Positions 12,608-27,351 are shown, numbered from the stretch's first letter. The stretch is 64,000 nucleotides of DNA from Mesodorylaimus sp. YZB2_4 (GCA_030248295.1 JASANH010000770.1:1116001-1180000); one strand, 5' to 3'. A program made the numbers and translations. The notes: a model not told the origin generated them from the sequence alone.

Positions 12608-14259
12608 ACCTGTATGTAAGCTCCAGGTCAACAGCCAGGTCAGGTATTCACTGCTTTTCTGAGGAAAACATACTGTATATCATTTTGGGAAAGAGCGCAC
12701 TGTTATTCACTGTGCCTAGTACAATTCTGAAAACCCAACTGAAAGCACTATAGGTCCTGACTAACTTTGCATGGTTTCTGAACCCGTGAACACAAATTTT
12801 TGGATTTTTTAGTCCCGAATGCAAACCTGGCTGCCCGTTCGGTTGGCTAAGTTGGTCCCGTTCTGTAAACGAGCGATGTTATTTTCTGAGCAGTGCAATT
12901 CCGAGCGACACTTTCTGGAAAATACAACAGCGATGCAAGCGAATCGACTCCTCCGCTTCCATCTCGATGATCAATGGATTCATGGAATTGTCTATGGCTA
13001 TCTCTATTGCGAGGTGAAGCGGCCGAGATTTCTAAGCTTTACTTAGAGTGGGCTATTTTCAGGGAGCACTCTGACCTATGGCTGGGGATCAACCCCGACG
13101 CGCATTTATGGCTCGGCGCTTACACTACGAACGATGGATGGAAATTTCTGGACGAGAGCGAAGGAGGTGTCCTACTCACCGTGGCCAATTTGACTGGCCC
13201 TTTCAAGAATGGTACTTGCTTGGCGGTCGATTTGAAGACGATGGGAAACTGGCGACTGTTGCCATGCTCGTCCGAGAATGGTATCGCCTTGTGCGAGATG
13301 GGCGAGCGAATCACCTGTCAAGGACGCGAAAGTGGCTTGTTCACTTGTAAGTGCGTCCCTGTCGATCCAGTTCCTCTCATTCAAAGAGATTTTTAGACAA
13401 GCCGGATGACCTGACACCCGAAAAACTGCAACCTTTGCTTCCGAGCTCGGCGTCACTCCCATTCTTGGGTCAAGTGCTGGGCAACGAGACGGCGGAAGAC
13501 TACTTCGATCCGTGGCAAGCGGTAAAGAATAACGCCAGTGGTCAGAAATACGGAGGTAACGGGGCGAAACTGCGCTGGAGTGATTGGGGGCTTTCAGTGA
13601 GACCTGTTTATTCGTCTGCTATCTCTTTACCTGCCCGTCTGACTGGGCGTCCAGTAGAAAAACGAGGGGGTAGCTGTGAGATCTCCCGTTATTCGTGCAA
13701 GACCGGTTACACGTACAATTAGTAGGCTCAGCTAGCTCGTTCCAGCATTTCCAATTCCTCTAACCACGTTCGGACCAGAAGTCTAACTGTATGAGATTTT
13801 TTAATTTGAAGGTCCAATCAGGGCATAGCGCGCATATTCTCAGATCAAGTCAGGCATGATCATCGCCCGCCGTGCTTGGACTAGTGTATTCATGGACTTG
13901 CCTTTTTCCAGATACCGTCTCAAATATTGTATGCGTCAGAAAAGATGGTCCTCGCATAAACGGGATTTGGTTGCCTGGACTGCTCGACGAGAAGGCTAGC
14001 GTGCCAGGACGATGGGTCCAATTGAAGTGCCAGTCAGGCAACATTGACGCCTTCAAAGTCCAGCCGTCGACTTATTTGGCCGCTTGGAGTCGTTGCATCA
14101 ACCGTGGTTACGAGGTTGCCATGACAATGAGAGGGTTCCTCGGTGATCGGGTCTTGTTAAAGTTGAGACTTCCTTGGCGGAACATTATCGCCGAGAAAAG
14201 TCAGGCGCCTTTGTGAAAATGCCGATAGGGAGTGTTCATGCCTGCCAGTCAAAGGCAAT

Positions 14260-14847
14260 AAGGATAGTCGAAATCTTTTATTTGTTTTCTATTTTTCATT
14301 ACTAGGATTTTGTTTTGTGTGTAGAAACGGAACTTGTGTTCAAAAGCGATCGGCGCAGTGATGCACATCGTTCTGTCATTTCTAAACCCACTCCGCCTCC
14401 ATGCTGTGTGCTCTCCGCCAAAACTCCACCGGGTGAAATCGTTGTTGCATGGACTAGGCATCATTCAAGCGAGCACCCATACAAGTTTAGTGTTAAGTTT
14501 AGTGCGCAGGTTTAGTCCACGCAGAAGAAACATCCTGCAATCTGCATGATCTGTTCAGATAAGCAGCTGCACCACGACAGGCAGGCTGTGTCACTGCACG
14601 CTTCAAACCTTATTGCCCGCCATCTGTGACACAGGCTGTAATACCACACCGCACTCGAGGCTCCTATCTGACCCAGACACCTTCTCATTGAGAAGCGCCC
14701 AAAGTGTGACATTGCAGGATCCACCCGCGTCTGCAGATGACACTTTCAGATCGCATCTCTGCCGTCAGAATCTGTGATCTGCTAATCTGAACTGAGTCTT
14801 TCAATGCACCAGAAAAATGATGGTCAACAACAAAAGACAAAAAATTT
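14260..14847. other. intergenic, no gene recognised
   Basis: Lies between the 3' ends of lectin B and asp-a (convergent genes). No coding or repeat signal recognised. Confidence 0.5.
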
Positions 14848-14856
14848 AAAATGCAA

Positions 14857-14862
14857 TTTATT
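14857..14862 (-). terminator. poly(A) signal of asp-a
   Basis: AATAAA on the minus strand, 100 nt past the stop codon; the same signal is at 36038-36043 for asp-b. Confidence 0.75.
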
Positions 14863-14961
14863 CACAAGTTGCATCCGGGTCGGAACATTTTATGCACGAA
14901 GTGGGCACATGAGAACATCGATCCTTGCCCATGACGGCCCTCCAGTAATGTACAGAACATC

Positions 14962-16787
<1,826 letters not shown>

Positions 16788-16885
16788 TTTCAGATTCCGA
16801 ACAACAAACACTTTTTACAGTTAACTTTTTCTCGTGGGGGCAGATGCAACTGGTAAATCGAATGACTGCCTCTTGGCAGGCTCGT

Positions 16886-17100
16886 CTTTTATACTCCTCT
16901 CTGTTTGCCGATGAGCAATGCCACTTTCGGATAACGGCCTGCTTATTCCAAAATGACGTCGAGTGCATCGAAAAGTCCTAATCTTCTTCGCATAGTTGAT
17001 GAATTTGGCATTTTTTGTCGTCTTATCTTTTCGTAATCTCGTGAGGACATCGGATGGAATAATGCATACTTTCGTTCCGTCATTGTCTTTTCTTATCTCT
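16886..17100 (-). promoter_or_regulatory. asp-a promoter: TATA box and GATA sites
   Basis: TATAAAAG at 16886-16893, about 100 bp before the ATG. Two GATA-type sites (CTTATCT on the plus strand, i.e. AGATAAG) lie near 17020-17027 and 17090-17097. The asp-b promoter has the same set in mirror order. GATA factors such as ELT-2 drive intestinal genes in C. elegans; use here is inferred. Confidence 0.6.
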
Positions 17101-18084
17101 GGCCGAGGCGTGCTGGAGGCAGTGCCAGATTAGGTGCTGAAGCTGCTTAGAAAACTCGGGGCACTGCAAACAAACACTTTTTGCCGGAAGTCATGACGCA
17201 GATGTGGTGAGCAGGCCAGAGATCGTCCGAGGACCACGCACAGTTCAGCGTAATCAGTGACAGCGCGTACTCGGGAAAAGTTTAAGGTTGGTTCATGCTG
17301 TACTTCGCGTGGAGTGCGTGATGGGAGAGGATTACTTTGACGTGGGACGGTTCCCATCGACGTTTGCGTGGAGCACAGCAATGTTCAGGTCAGTTATCTT
17401 TAGGTGCAGAAAAAAGCTGGCGTTATCATCCATCATCTGACGACGATTTGTGTATTCAGATATGCCACCAAGCTATCGCAAATTCCCACGTGTTCGAATG
17501 CTCCAAGTGCCTGTCAAAGACGACTGTGACTCGCATGATTTTAAACGCATGCCAGGAATTTGATGCCACGATGTAAGCAGACATTGGAGCATGCGCAAAG
17601 TTTTGTCAATCAGACACTATCTGGCAAGAGGCATTCTGATGATCTTTATTATGTTAGCTTATAACTGCATATTGTCGATCTTTGATCAATGGACCATCTC
17701 TGGCCATGCAGCGGATGGCAAGGAATTCAGTCTTTCAGGTAGGAAACTGTAGCGTGGCACGCGCCTCAAATTCAGCAACAGCGACTCCACAAATGACTAC
17801 ATTTCACTTCAAGAAAGCAGCATTTTTAGCAGCACTAGATAGAATTCACAAGGATCACAGCCAATAAAGTCAGCGTACTAGGCATGTGCCGTCAGCATCA
17901 GGATTATAAGATAAGATGCTCTGCGAGTAAATACTTGAAACTTCGGCCACTTTTTTAGAGCCGGTTATCTAACAATAGCTTAGGAAAATGCCAACAGCTG
18001 GTAGACCCATTTTTTCTTCAAAAAAATTGACCGCTTTGAAGCGAAAGAATGTACCCGAGCATTAAATTACACACAAAATATTGT

Positions 18085-18200
18085 AGAACTCGGTACGGCC
18101 GTACCGGCCTATTTTCAGTGCCGTACCCGTATCTTACCATACCACCCCCCGGTACGGCGGTAAGGTATGGCCGGTACGGTGGTACGGTCGACCCTGGTTT
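18085..18200. repeat. GTAC-rich palindromic repeat
   Basis: Dense overlapping units of GGTACGG and CCGTACC in both directions. Similar but degenerate stretches occur at 48940-49070 and 50505-50620 (TACCCGTACCC type) and in the foldback element at 27352-28391. Nothing else recognised between 17610 and 18400. Confidence 0.6.
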
Positions 18201-18410
18201 GGGACGGAAAGACTCGGGCAACCGTCTTTCGCTATTGACAATAAATGAACGAGAATATTGAAGACGAGCATTTCAATTTAACATACTGTAGAGGAAAAAA
18301 TCGCCCAGATCAGATCAGATAGAAGCTTCTCCATGAGCTACCCAACTTCTGATCGAATTAGGATCGAATTCGTGTTACCCTAAATTTTTTAGCAACATCA
18401 GGTACGGTCA

Positions 18411-18800
18411 GTGACTGTTGAAAAACATCTTATTCTCACGCCGAGCAAACGTGCGATTTTTACTCGAAGTAAACTCAAATCCTATGGCGGTCCATACAAG
18501 GCCCCTCTTTCCCCGCAACTACCTGCTTCCAGAATAACAAGATCACTACCATTTGAGAATACTGGACTCGACTACCTTGGTCTACTTCTGGTAAAAACCA
18601 AATATGGGTTAGTGAATAACTGGATTTGCCTCTTCACGTGCCTTGTCACCCGCGCTATCCACCTAGAAGTAGTGGAATCTCTGTCGTCTTCTAAATTCCT
18701 GCTCTGCCTCTCACGGTTTATCTCCCGCTGTGGGAAGCCATCGCTAATTATATTCGATAGAATCACGTCAAAGTTTCTCATACTTTCTCTCTGTCACGAG
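18411..18800 (+). mobile_element. BEL/Pao LTR retrotransposon fossil, integrase fragment
   Basis: The translation carries the BEL/Pao integrase core pattern: LDYLGLLLVK, WICLFTCLVTRAIHLEVV, LLCLSRFISR and GKPSLIIFD. Only this part of pol is present; no LTRs, gag, protease or reverse transcriptase were found nearby. It is broken and truncated, and its right side abuts a TIR element. Probably an old insertion. Confidence 0.75.
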
Positions 18801-18810
18801 AAAAGTACTT

Positions 18811-19698
18811 TTATTTCCGAAAAAGTCTGTTATGACAGACTCAAAAGTTTTAGACCAGCCAATGCACAGAGTGGATAACCAGGGCTTAGGATGGCTGGTC
18901 TACTCGGCCACTGCAAATCCCAACCACGGTCGATTAGGAAACGTGCTCAAGCTGCTTTTTTTTGCATGAATATCATCACCACGACTAATCGTGAGCAACG
19001 AGCAGATTTGAAAGCAACGAGGAGTGTCATTGAAAAATCCAGTTCGTGGTCTACATAGTGGGCTCGAAGTGTCTGCCTCTCGGGTTGAATGCGCACTACT
19101 AGCGAGTGTTCAACCCCCGCTACGCAAATCATTTTGTGTGATGTGTTCCCCCATCCTCAAGTGTGCCATTCCTGATGTGGTGAAACATGACCATGAACAT
19201 AAAGTTGGAAAGGGGAATGACTAGTGAGAGTGTTACTCAAGGCTTAGGATCTCACGATAAGCTGTACAACGTCACTCGCAGCGCTAGAGCTTCATTCATT
19301 CATTCATTCATGCTTTATTCTTATCCAAACGCCAAGGCGCACTCGAGGGATAAGAAACACAATTGACAATGTTACAGTACAGTCAAGCAATGAAAATACT
19401 GAAGATGAAGATTAATTAAAAGCTTTAGCATATTCAGGTTGCTACCGTGTGAAACAGCTGGTATCTTTTGGGGAGCCTGTCCAAACAGCAGCAGCACACA
19501 GACTATGTGGCTTTGGTGCTGAAATCGACAAGCATCTGTGTGTTAGTGATTGCACACTGTGTGCATTAAGCAGCATGAGAGGACCTTGTCATCGTGCGGC
19601 CGAGTAGACCAGCCATCCTAAGCCCTGGTCATCCACTCTGTGCATTGGCTGGTCTAAAAGTTTTGAGTCTGTCACAACAGACTTTTTTGGAAATAATA
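18811..19698. mobile_element. non-autonomous TIR DNA element, copy 1
   Basis: About 100-bp terminal inverted repeats: TTATTTCC, then AGTCTGTTATGACAGACTC and the TAGACCAGCCAATGCACAG block at the left, mirrored at 19600-19698. The outermost part (TATTTCYAAAAAA then TCTGTTA) and the AGNCCAGCCA block are shared with the elements at 29792-30463 and 31434-32204, so this is one family. No transposase seen inside. Confidence 0.8.
19291..19345 (-). repeat. (ATGA)n tract, possible non-LTR 3' tail
   Basis: On the minus strand GGATAAGAATAAAGC is followed by ATGAATGAATGAATGAA. An AATAAAGC then short-tandem tail is typical of some LINE/SINE 3' ends. No reverse transcriptase was seen. It lies inside the TIR element. 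Confidence 0.35.
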
Positions 19699-21008
19699 AG
19701 ACCGTTTTCCGTTTTTGTTACAAACTAGTTCCGACCAAAACACTGCGTGCCCATGCATAGATCAACTGAGAAATGAGGTGGCTGACTGCCATGCATCTTC
19801 ATCCAAACCTCTGAAAAGCATAAACATCAAACGGAACTTGCAGCCGCGCGCCTGAGATTATTCGTACGGTCCGCCTAACAGGATCGAATGCATGCACTTT
19901 TTTAAAAAATATGTAGAAACTAGGGTAGTTCAAAAAGTTCCTAGCCTAACTGCATATTGAACCTATACAATGCCAATAATTATTCTTTTACGACATAACA
20001 TCTCCTGAGACCAATGCACTTGTTTACACTTTCGTGCAACGCGTGAATATCGGTTAAAAAGAAGGATTACTCACACCCCTCAAAAAACGCTTAGTCGCTG
20101 ATTCCACTTCCTCATCCCTCAAAAATCTTTCTTCCCCCCCTCCGATAAACTTTTTTTGGGTTTTTCGAAGAGGTAGTAATAGCTGGGTGCCAGGTCTGAA
20201 CTGTACGGTGGATGATCAGTTTGTTTGAATCCCTATTCATCGATAGCAGCCTGAGCAATTTCTTGCAGGGGTTCTTGTGGGATGTGTGGCAGTGTAAATT
20301 GAAAATTCTGAAACGTGTGCAAGAAATTAGAAATTTTTGTCAAACCGTTCTCCAGCTATTAGCTGGCGAAAATCGTCCTTTAGCATTGTGCGTCTGGTTG
20401 GCTGGTCTAAGCAGGCACTACCGTGCCTGCTGATAGCCAATCGTGACCCATCGCATCCTGTTCTGATAACGTGGACCCAGGCGGAAGAACCACCTCTATT
20501 GCATCGATATTTAACTTTGATGCAGCTCCTGCACGTCATCGCCTTCATGTTACGATTTATCGCGCGCTGCCGCCAGCAAGTCTTGACATCAAATAGCTCG
20601 AAGCTCTCTTCATCGGAAATTTATTGGAGCAACACAACCTCGCGGATTCGATTACCACCTCTCCCGATAATCGCTCTATCGATCTTCTGATCGGCGCTGA
20701 ATATTGGAATCAAATCTTCTCGGATTCCAATATTCACGTATACCTATACACGTATAATTCAAATACGGACACGTATACTCACGGACGGAGTACACGTATA
20801 ATTCAAATGTCTTCTCAACAGAGAACATTTTTTCAGCAAAGATAAAAAATAAAATCCTCAGTTTTGCTCCATATAACCAATTATGTGCTCGTATTCCATA
20901 ATACTCAGAAAGAGTTATAAAAACCATAAAAATCCACCTAGTATATCCGAAATAAAAAATTACTGGATTAAGTAAACTAGTCTACTGCCCGACACTTGGC
21001 GATATTTG
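19699..21008. other. intergenic; hairpin and small direct repeats
   Basis: No gene recognised. GAATATTGGAATC is mirrored by GATTCCAATATTC at about 20698-20735, followed by two copies of ACGTATAATTCAAAT at about 20750 and 20794. Confidence 0.5.
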
Positions 21009-24000
21009 CTACTCGATATGTTCTGGCTCCAATCCCTTTTCATAGCGACGCCACATTTTCATCAGCAACGACTCCAGATTTCGGCACAGCTTCTCGGAAT
21101 CATACCTCGGATACGCTTTGCGAAGCTTCAAGATCTTTTCGCGAATTTCGCATAAACTAAAAATTGACGGCAAGTTCATTTTAAATTTAAAAGCTGAATT
21201 GGGAAAGTTTGCTCACTAGTCAATATCCGTGGCCAGCTTCACAGCCAAGTCCACATAATCTTTCTGACAGCTGGCGACCAGTTCAGGGCAGCCAAAGTTG
21301 ATCAATTGACTCGCTGAAATTCGTTTTTGTGGCGCGTCTCCTGGAACAAAGAGAGAAAGTTGAATCTTCCCATCGGATATCTGGCCACATGCAATACCTA
21401 GCATGGCCACTACTGGCAGCCCGGCATCCAGCGCAGTCGAAGTAGAGAACAGTTCATTCGACGCGACAGTGTCCAAAATAATATCAACCACAGCCAAATT
21501 GGCATCTGAACTGCACCAGGCTGCGAAAACGATGCGACTGGCACTTATTTTCTTTTCTTCGACGAAAAACCTCTTAAAATTCTTCTTGGCCGTTTCCGAC
21601 ATATCCGTGAGAAAGTATAGCGCACTATCTGGCGCACCGTTCAGAATCTAAAACATAATTTATCGAAGCGGCGAATTACCTCCAGCAAAAAAGCACTGAC
21701 TTCAACCCATAGCTCAGCCGTAACAGGATCGACGCAGTGAGTGGTCTCGCGGCAGACACCGAACACAATGCTTCTCATGGGCAGACCTGAACGCGTGCGC
21801 TTGTTAAAGAAATCCTGAAGCATGGCATTTCCGCTGTCCACACTTCTTGTATCCGCATCATTGGATGCGAAAAACGACACGAGCCTGAAATAGTGTATTC
21901 AGTGGCTGATAGTATCGATCCCTCTACTGCAACTCTTGGACAATGGGACTACGAGAGCTATATACAGTATGTATAAACATAAAATAGGAGCTTGAGCTCA
22001 TCGTCAGTTAAAATGCACGCCATGGGAACTATGTACGTGCGCCCTGTTCAGTGCAGGGTCTTCCTAAACTGTGCGAGGATGGCGTGTTTCATGGTGCGAG
22101 ATGGAGGAAAATTAAAACCATTTTTCAACAAAAGATAAGTACTGCACAGACTTCTGGCGTTGAGGCAATTGAAGGATTAAGCCATGGTAGTATCTTTAGG
22201 TGAGGGCTCCAAAACGAAACGTAAGAGGGAGGGTGTGGTTCTATCAGACCAGTTTTACAGTGTACACGCTGTTATGGCTGAGAGCATGTGCTAGAGCGCA
22301 GCCGTTGCCCTATACATGATCCTGCTGGTCACCACTAGGTTCCTACTGTAGATCAGGTCATTTTCGCTGTACTGCTGTAACCCCCCGCCTGGTAGGCCAT
22401 GGCGAGTGGGAGAGAGTAATCGATACTCTCCCCTGGCTGGGAAACGTTAACCCCTCGGGTTGATGTTTCAGCCGTAGGTATAGTCGCAAGACTATCCGGC
22501 TCCAGTCGGAGTTTTTGTCCCGCCGACTTCGGTCGGCCGCCTCCCTCCTACGCCTGCCAGGCTTGGTTACACTGCGTTCACTTGCTGCAAAGAGGCTGGA
22601 AATCAATCAAGACTCACGTTCTGTAGACTCACGAATCCAGATCTGCGCGATCGCAGTCCATATAGGCTGGATCGACTTTATTCTACCAGCATTACTATGA
22701 AAGCTCATAATCATTCGCTCATTGACGCACGACGATGATTTTTTGCGGCTTGTGATTCTGAAATGATGCTTTTTGGGGCTTCGGGGTTCCCAAACTGGAT
22801 TTTAGGGGAGGAGGAAACAGCCATACTCCAATTCCCCTTTCCTAGTCTTTTGATATACATATGAGACCAAAGCATGGTGCAAGCTAGTGTTCATCGTCTA
22901 TTAAACCTGTTTCATGTCTATTCACAATTTAGGGAAGAAGAGTGACATACCAGTCCCACAAGCGATGCATCTTTGATTTTTCAACAACTGGTTCCTCGAT
23001 CTGATGAACGACCTTTGGAGATGGTCGACGAGAAACAAGCCAATCGCTTGAATATTCATTAGCTGATACCGAATGAGGCAGGTGGGCCATTTTCTCCGTG
23101 TACAGATGAGATAAACTGATCGGAACAGTGATGGGATCCGCGATCAAATAGTCGATTTTCGATTGTCCCGTGGACAGCAAACAGTCCGACCAGACGACTT
23201 GAATTGGGGCAGGTTTGTGGCAAAGAATGCCGCTATAATTCGATTGATGATAATCATCGATACTGATCAGGATATCGATTCGGTGGCAATAAATAATTTT
23301 TGCTATTTCGACGACATCTTTCTGGAAAAAATCTTGTTTTCCTGCCCCTGACGAAGATCATTATACTCGTACTTACAGTGTAAATATTTATGGACTCTAT
23401 GGACTTTATGGACTGGAGTAGTTGGAGCGCAAGAAGGGGCAACTACGGCCTTTTTCCCCATCGCATATTTTAAACTGGAGAAATTCGAACTTCGTCGTAT
23501 CAACTGCGCGTAACGTCGGGCTGACAAACATATCTCGGAATGAGTTGTATGGTTGATCCTCCATGTCGCGCGCAATGAAGCCAACCTTTAATTTTCCTTT
23601 TTGGGCACTATTCTTCGTGTTTATAAATTTAAATTTTCTCATCGATAGTTCGATTTCCATTTGTCCCTTCCAAAATGAGTCGAGATGCCGGAGAAATGTC
23701 ATTCTCTGACCCTCGTCCAAATATTGAATGAGCGGATTGGAACAGAATTTCACCATCGTCGGTTTGTCGGGGTTGATCATTTCTAGATCGAATATTCGGA
23801 CGATTTCTCGCTTTTCTTTCGCGAAATCTGTCCAATCGCATTGCAGCTGAAAGAAATCGATGAGATGTAAAAAACTTACCTCAACTTTTTCATGCTTGTC
23901 CAATTTCGAAAGCAGAAACAACTTACACGATTGATTGCGATGCGGTTAGCGACTGATAAACCATAAAGTGGATGGCGCTTGGCCTTCGTCAAGTTTATAT

Positions 24001-27000
24001 TTCGTACTTCCTCCGCCGTCGCGCCGGTCACCAGCAACGTGTTTACCCAATCCTGAAAAAATATTTATCGAATACGTATGACAAAAAAGAGTAACTTAAA
24101 CCTGGTACCTCTACTCGAGGGCACCTCAGTTTCTTGGCGGCTTCACGATATTGCTCGATAGCATTTTCGTAATCCCTTTCATTTTCGTAACCCATGGCCA
24201 ACATGGCGTGAAATTCACCCCGGTTTTGCGAGACCTAAAATACAAATCATCGATGCAGGGCAGACGACACATCCAGTATTGCGTTTTCTTATTGAGTTTT
24301 GTTAGAAAATCTAGATTCCATGAAGACCCGAAAAGTCCTTCCGTGGCTCCTCGATAAGTGATCACCCTGTCGCGCATTGTCACGAGCATTTGTATTATGG
24401 GTGTTTGTGTGTGCATGCTCTTCCTCTGGCCCACCGTGAGAGTCACACGTCGGCTCCCTCGGACAAGTGGTCCTTTCTGGCCCTAACGCATTATCAAAGT
24501 TTAGCATTTCCTCAAGGCTAATGTTGCGGGCGGTTAACACGGGCGGGCCGGGAGCACAACCCTTTAGCTTCAGCTTGGCCATGTCTTACCTCTGCTAGAT
24601 GTCTTATTACTAAATGCAAAAATACAACCGAGAAATAAAGCAATGGGTAAAACATTTTATGTACATATTTGCAAAAAATACATAAAATGTCACCCCCCCC
24701 CCCCGCGTCATTTTCAAGACCTCGGTTATGCTTGGTCTGTTCACGGCTTCGCGAGAGACTATACAGTACAGCTGGTCGGCCGCGGGAAAAGCAGTTCCGC
24801 CCAAGTGAGCAAGTGCGAAAATTCCCTTGTAGTAAAGCATGGCAGCATGGCAGCATGGCGATTCTGAAACATGGGACTTTGCCCAATCGCCCTGACAATT
24901 TTTTCTTATAAAGTAGAACCAATTTGAAGATTCGTGGTGTTATTATGTTGTAGATTTACTTTACACTGCAAGTCTGAGGGGTGGGTGAAGAGGAGCGGAT
25001 CGGGTGGACACTGTGCTTTAATTGAGTCATTTGTGCTTCGGGTCCCATTGATAGGAACTACTTGGGCTGACAAAAATTGACACGCATGCACGGAAAGACG
25101 CCAAATTTTTGTAGAGGCGTCACATTCGTCTACATTAGGTTGCTCAAACGATGAGCTATAGTCGAGAGCACGTGTTTTTTGCTTTGCTCTCAGCTGACCT
25201 TTTTTATGTGAAGCCGAGCCAATGCAGGAGATACAGTATCCCTTATAAGTCATCGATTTATGAGCTGATGCCCACATTTTTAGCCCACATTTTTCTGCGT
25301 AAGATGAGCCTATGCACGATTCGCAGGAGACCCGGGGTAAGAAAGACGTAAAGCGCCAAAGAGGTGAAAAAAGGGCGAAAATACAGCTTTTTGCTAAAAT
25401 CAGGCATTTTGGCTACACTAGCGGGTAATTAGAATTAATTGCGGACGATATTCTAGAGCTGGTGTAGGCTTACGAGTAGAGAGCTAGAAAAATCGCATTT
25501 TTCAAATCGACTAAAAATCGCTACACACTGCCAAATATTGGCGGAGTCACTCTTAAATGCATCCCTAATAATTCCCCAACTATGCACAGTCAACAGTAAA
25601 TACCGTGAGTCCCCATTTAGTTCGCCCTAATTCAGCTCTCGGTCATGGGACAAACGCACTTGACTGATTCGTCCTAATAATTTCCCTAAGAAAGGTTCAC
25701 GCGCCTACATCGGGAAAAAAATCATCGCTCATATTGGATCTCGACGACGTTATGATCTCCAGTCAAGAAAGTTCCTCCTCAAATAATCTCCTCGTCACGC
25801 CTTGATGGGAATCATGGTGGTGAAACCCTTCATTTGAAATTCGAGCCTACGAGATGCAGACCAGCTACAAGCAAGTGCACAGATAAGATATCCACGCCTA
25901 TTCCACTGACTAACTGCCACAGAGCTTCAAGGAAGTACAGTGAAACACAACGGAATTTGAGAAGTGCTCGTCGTTTCTCCCTGCGAGGGTGATAAGTGAC
26001 GCATTTGTGAGACCTTTTATGACTTCAACGGGTCAGACAAGGGCTACTATACCTATTCATTTCAAATATTTTGCGAGCATTAGTCATCGCTAGGGTCAAA
26101 ATTGCTGACTGAAAAGCCTTACTGTTTAACGGGCAAAGACTTATTATTCGAACTAGAAGCTACGGCCAACTTTACATTTTCTTCTGGCCCATGCGAGCGT
26201 ATGCTTGTTTTGTATGGCGGGAGGCCCCATTCCCGTCCATGTTCATACTGTATATTCACGCAAGGTCATTTTATTCTGACCGGGGCTCATAACCGATGGT
26301 CAAAGGCACCAATACGGTACCTGCCCCAGGACCCCGAGGTATACTTACTGCCAACGCCTTCTTGAACAACTCCTCAGCGTCACACCAGTCATTCTGTTCT
26401 TTCCTGACCACGGCCAAATTGTTGATGATGTACGGATCGTCCGGGCGCATCTTCAAGGCTTTTTCTAGATGCTGCTCGGCCTCCATCCATTCGCCTTCAA
26501 GAGTAGCATCTAAGCCCAGAGCCGCGTAAAAACTGGCGGGATCGATCGGCGAGGCTGCTTCAAAACCGCTCGTATCGGAAAAACGATATAAATGCAATCG
26601 AGCCAAAGGTGTCCCGTTTTGAAGATAAAGATATTTCTCGACTGCAGTGGCCATGAACGCGGTGGCAAGGTAGTCGGTTTGCGGCCCCGCCTTTTTTCGA
26701 GTATAAACACCCAAGTTGCCTGCGATCGTTTTATTCGGCCAAACATGAAGCTAAAACAGCATACCGAATAAGTAGGAGAAAATCGACATAACGAAGCCAA
26801 AAGAAAAGTTTTTCGCGTTGGTTCAAAGTTCGCCCCAAAAAATTGCAGCTCCGGCTGGAACCTTCAGGGCAGTTGTTGGCGTGAGATGGTAAGCAACCAA
26901 CGCGAATTGCTGGCCAAATAATAATCGACTTACCTTTATAGCTGCTCGGTACAACATTTCGGCTTTGTCCATGTGTTCTTGGTTTTCTTTCACACATCCT

Positions 27001-27200
27001 ACATTATTTAATATGTACGGATGGTTGGGATTAATTAGCAGAGCTCTAACGAAACAATCTTCCGCATCGGACCATTGCTTTTCTCGAAAATATTCCAAGC
27101 CTTGTATCCAATATTCATCGATCATGGGATTGGGGAGAGCAGAGTCGACTTTACGGTCTAGTATGCTCATTAAGGCCCTCGATTCAGCAACCAACGCCAT
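21009..27200 (-). CDS. divergent O-GlcNAc transferase-like protein (GT41), few TPRs
   Basis: Exons: 27200-26934, 26750-26349, 24234-24109, 24052-23927, 23846 to about 23440, 23321-22951, 21884-21680, 21647-21398, 21340-21217 and 21156-21009; about 800 aa. The N-terminus has about four TPR-like units (EDCFVRALLINPNHPYILNN, EQHLEKALKMRPDDPYIINN, and ENAIEQYREAAKKL). The catalytic half has LQCDWTDF, KLKVGFIARDMEDQPYNSF, HKPAPIQVVWSD, IDYLIADP, YTEKMAHLPHS, ASQLINFGCPELVA and DLAVKLATDID. Human OGT has about a dozen TPRs. Key residues (human numbering from memory) look replaced: H498 by Gln in EDQPYN, K842 by Cys in HCVDP, and the HTT near 920 by another sequence. The end of exon 5 is unresolved: its frame meets a stop near 23406 before a usable donor, so a lesion or missed exon is possible. 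Enzyme activity is doubtful. Confidence 0.8.
22377..22570 (-). mobile_element. 194-bp MITE, copy 2, in an intron of the OGT-like gene
   Basis: Same length and ends as copy 1 at 12414-12607: GTAACC...GCCTGG on one side, its imperfect inverse on the other, in reverse orientation. Confidence 0.85.
24235..26348. other. long intron of the OGT-like gene
   Basis: 2.1 kb, much longer than the other introns. It contains a C run at about 24692-24705 and a minus-strand open frame at 24289-24582 that I do not recognise and that lacks splice support. Confidence 0.5.
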
Positions 27201-27351
27201 TATGGGTTAAAAATTACAACAATTCAGGGAACCGACCGCACTTGCTCTCGCGCAGGAACGAAATGAACCTGCGGTTGTGGGTGGAGCACGATGCCCTTTA
27301 CAGCACCAACGGCATTGCCAAGCTGCCAGTAGCCTGCTCTGTAAAACGTTT

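Larger units (their letters stand above)
10151..14245 (+). pseudogene. double C-type-lectin-like gene, copy B, damaged
   Basis: Recognisable exons: 10151-10200 (signal peptide), 10259-10453, 11226-11479, 11670-11695, 11751-11958, 12813-13013, 13063-13346, 13397-13555 and 13912-14245. The order of domains is as in copies A, C and D, and it is closest to D; exons 12813-13013 to 13397-13555 keep the length and phase of their relatives. Three lesions: TGA at 11419-11421 at the position of the conserved Trp (W in LGLWQTRPC of A); the small exon at 11670 is 26 nt where D has 33, which breaks the phase into the next exon; and near 14150 the frame of the last exon shifts, so the conserved tail (AEHYRREKSG to GSVHAC) is out of frame and the current frame stops at 14216. 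Introns hold two MITEs. An assembly error or allele cannot be excluded. Confidence 0.75.

Noticed and set aside
17280-17580. Divergent gene upstream of asp-a (frames with GEDYFDVGRFPSTFAW and CHQAIANSHVFEC)
   Set aside because: The frame is not kept in the mirrored copy upstream of asp-b and no intron of sensible size joins the pieces.
18085-18200. CRISPR-like or centromeric array from the GTAC repeats
   Set aside because: No regular spacers or fixed unit length; short degenerate palindromic words in an animal genome.
24289-24922. Two overlapping minus-strand open frames in the long OGT-like intron
   Set aside because: No recognisable domain, no splice phase fit to the gene; left as intron sequence.
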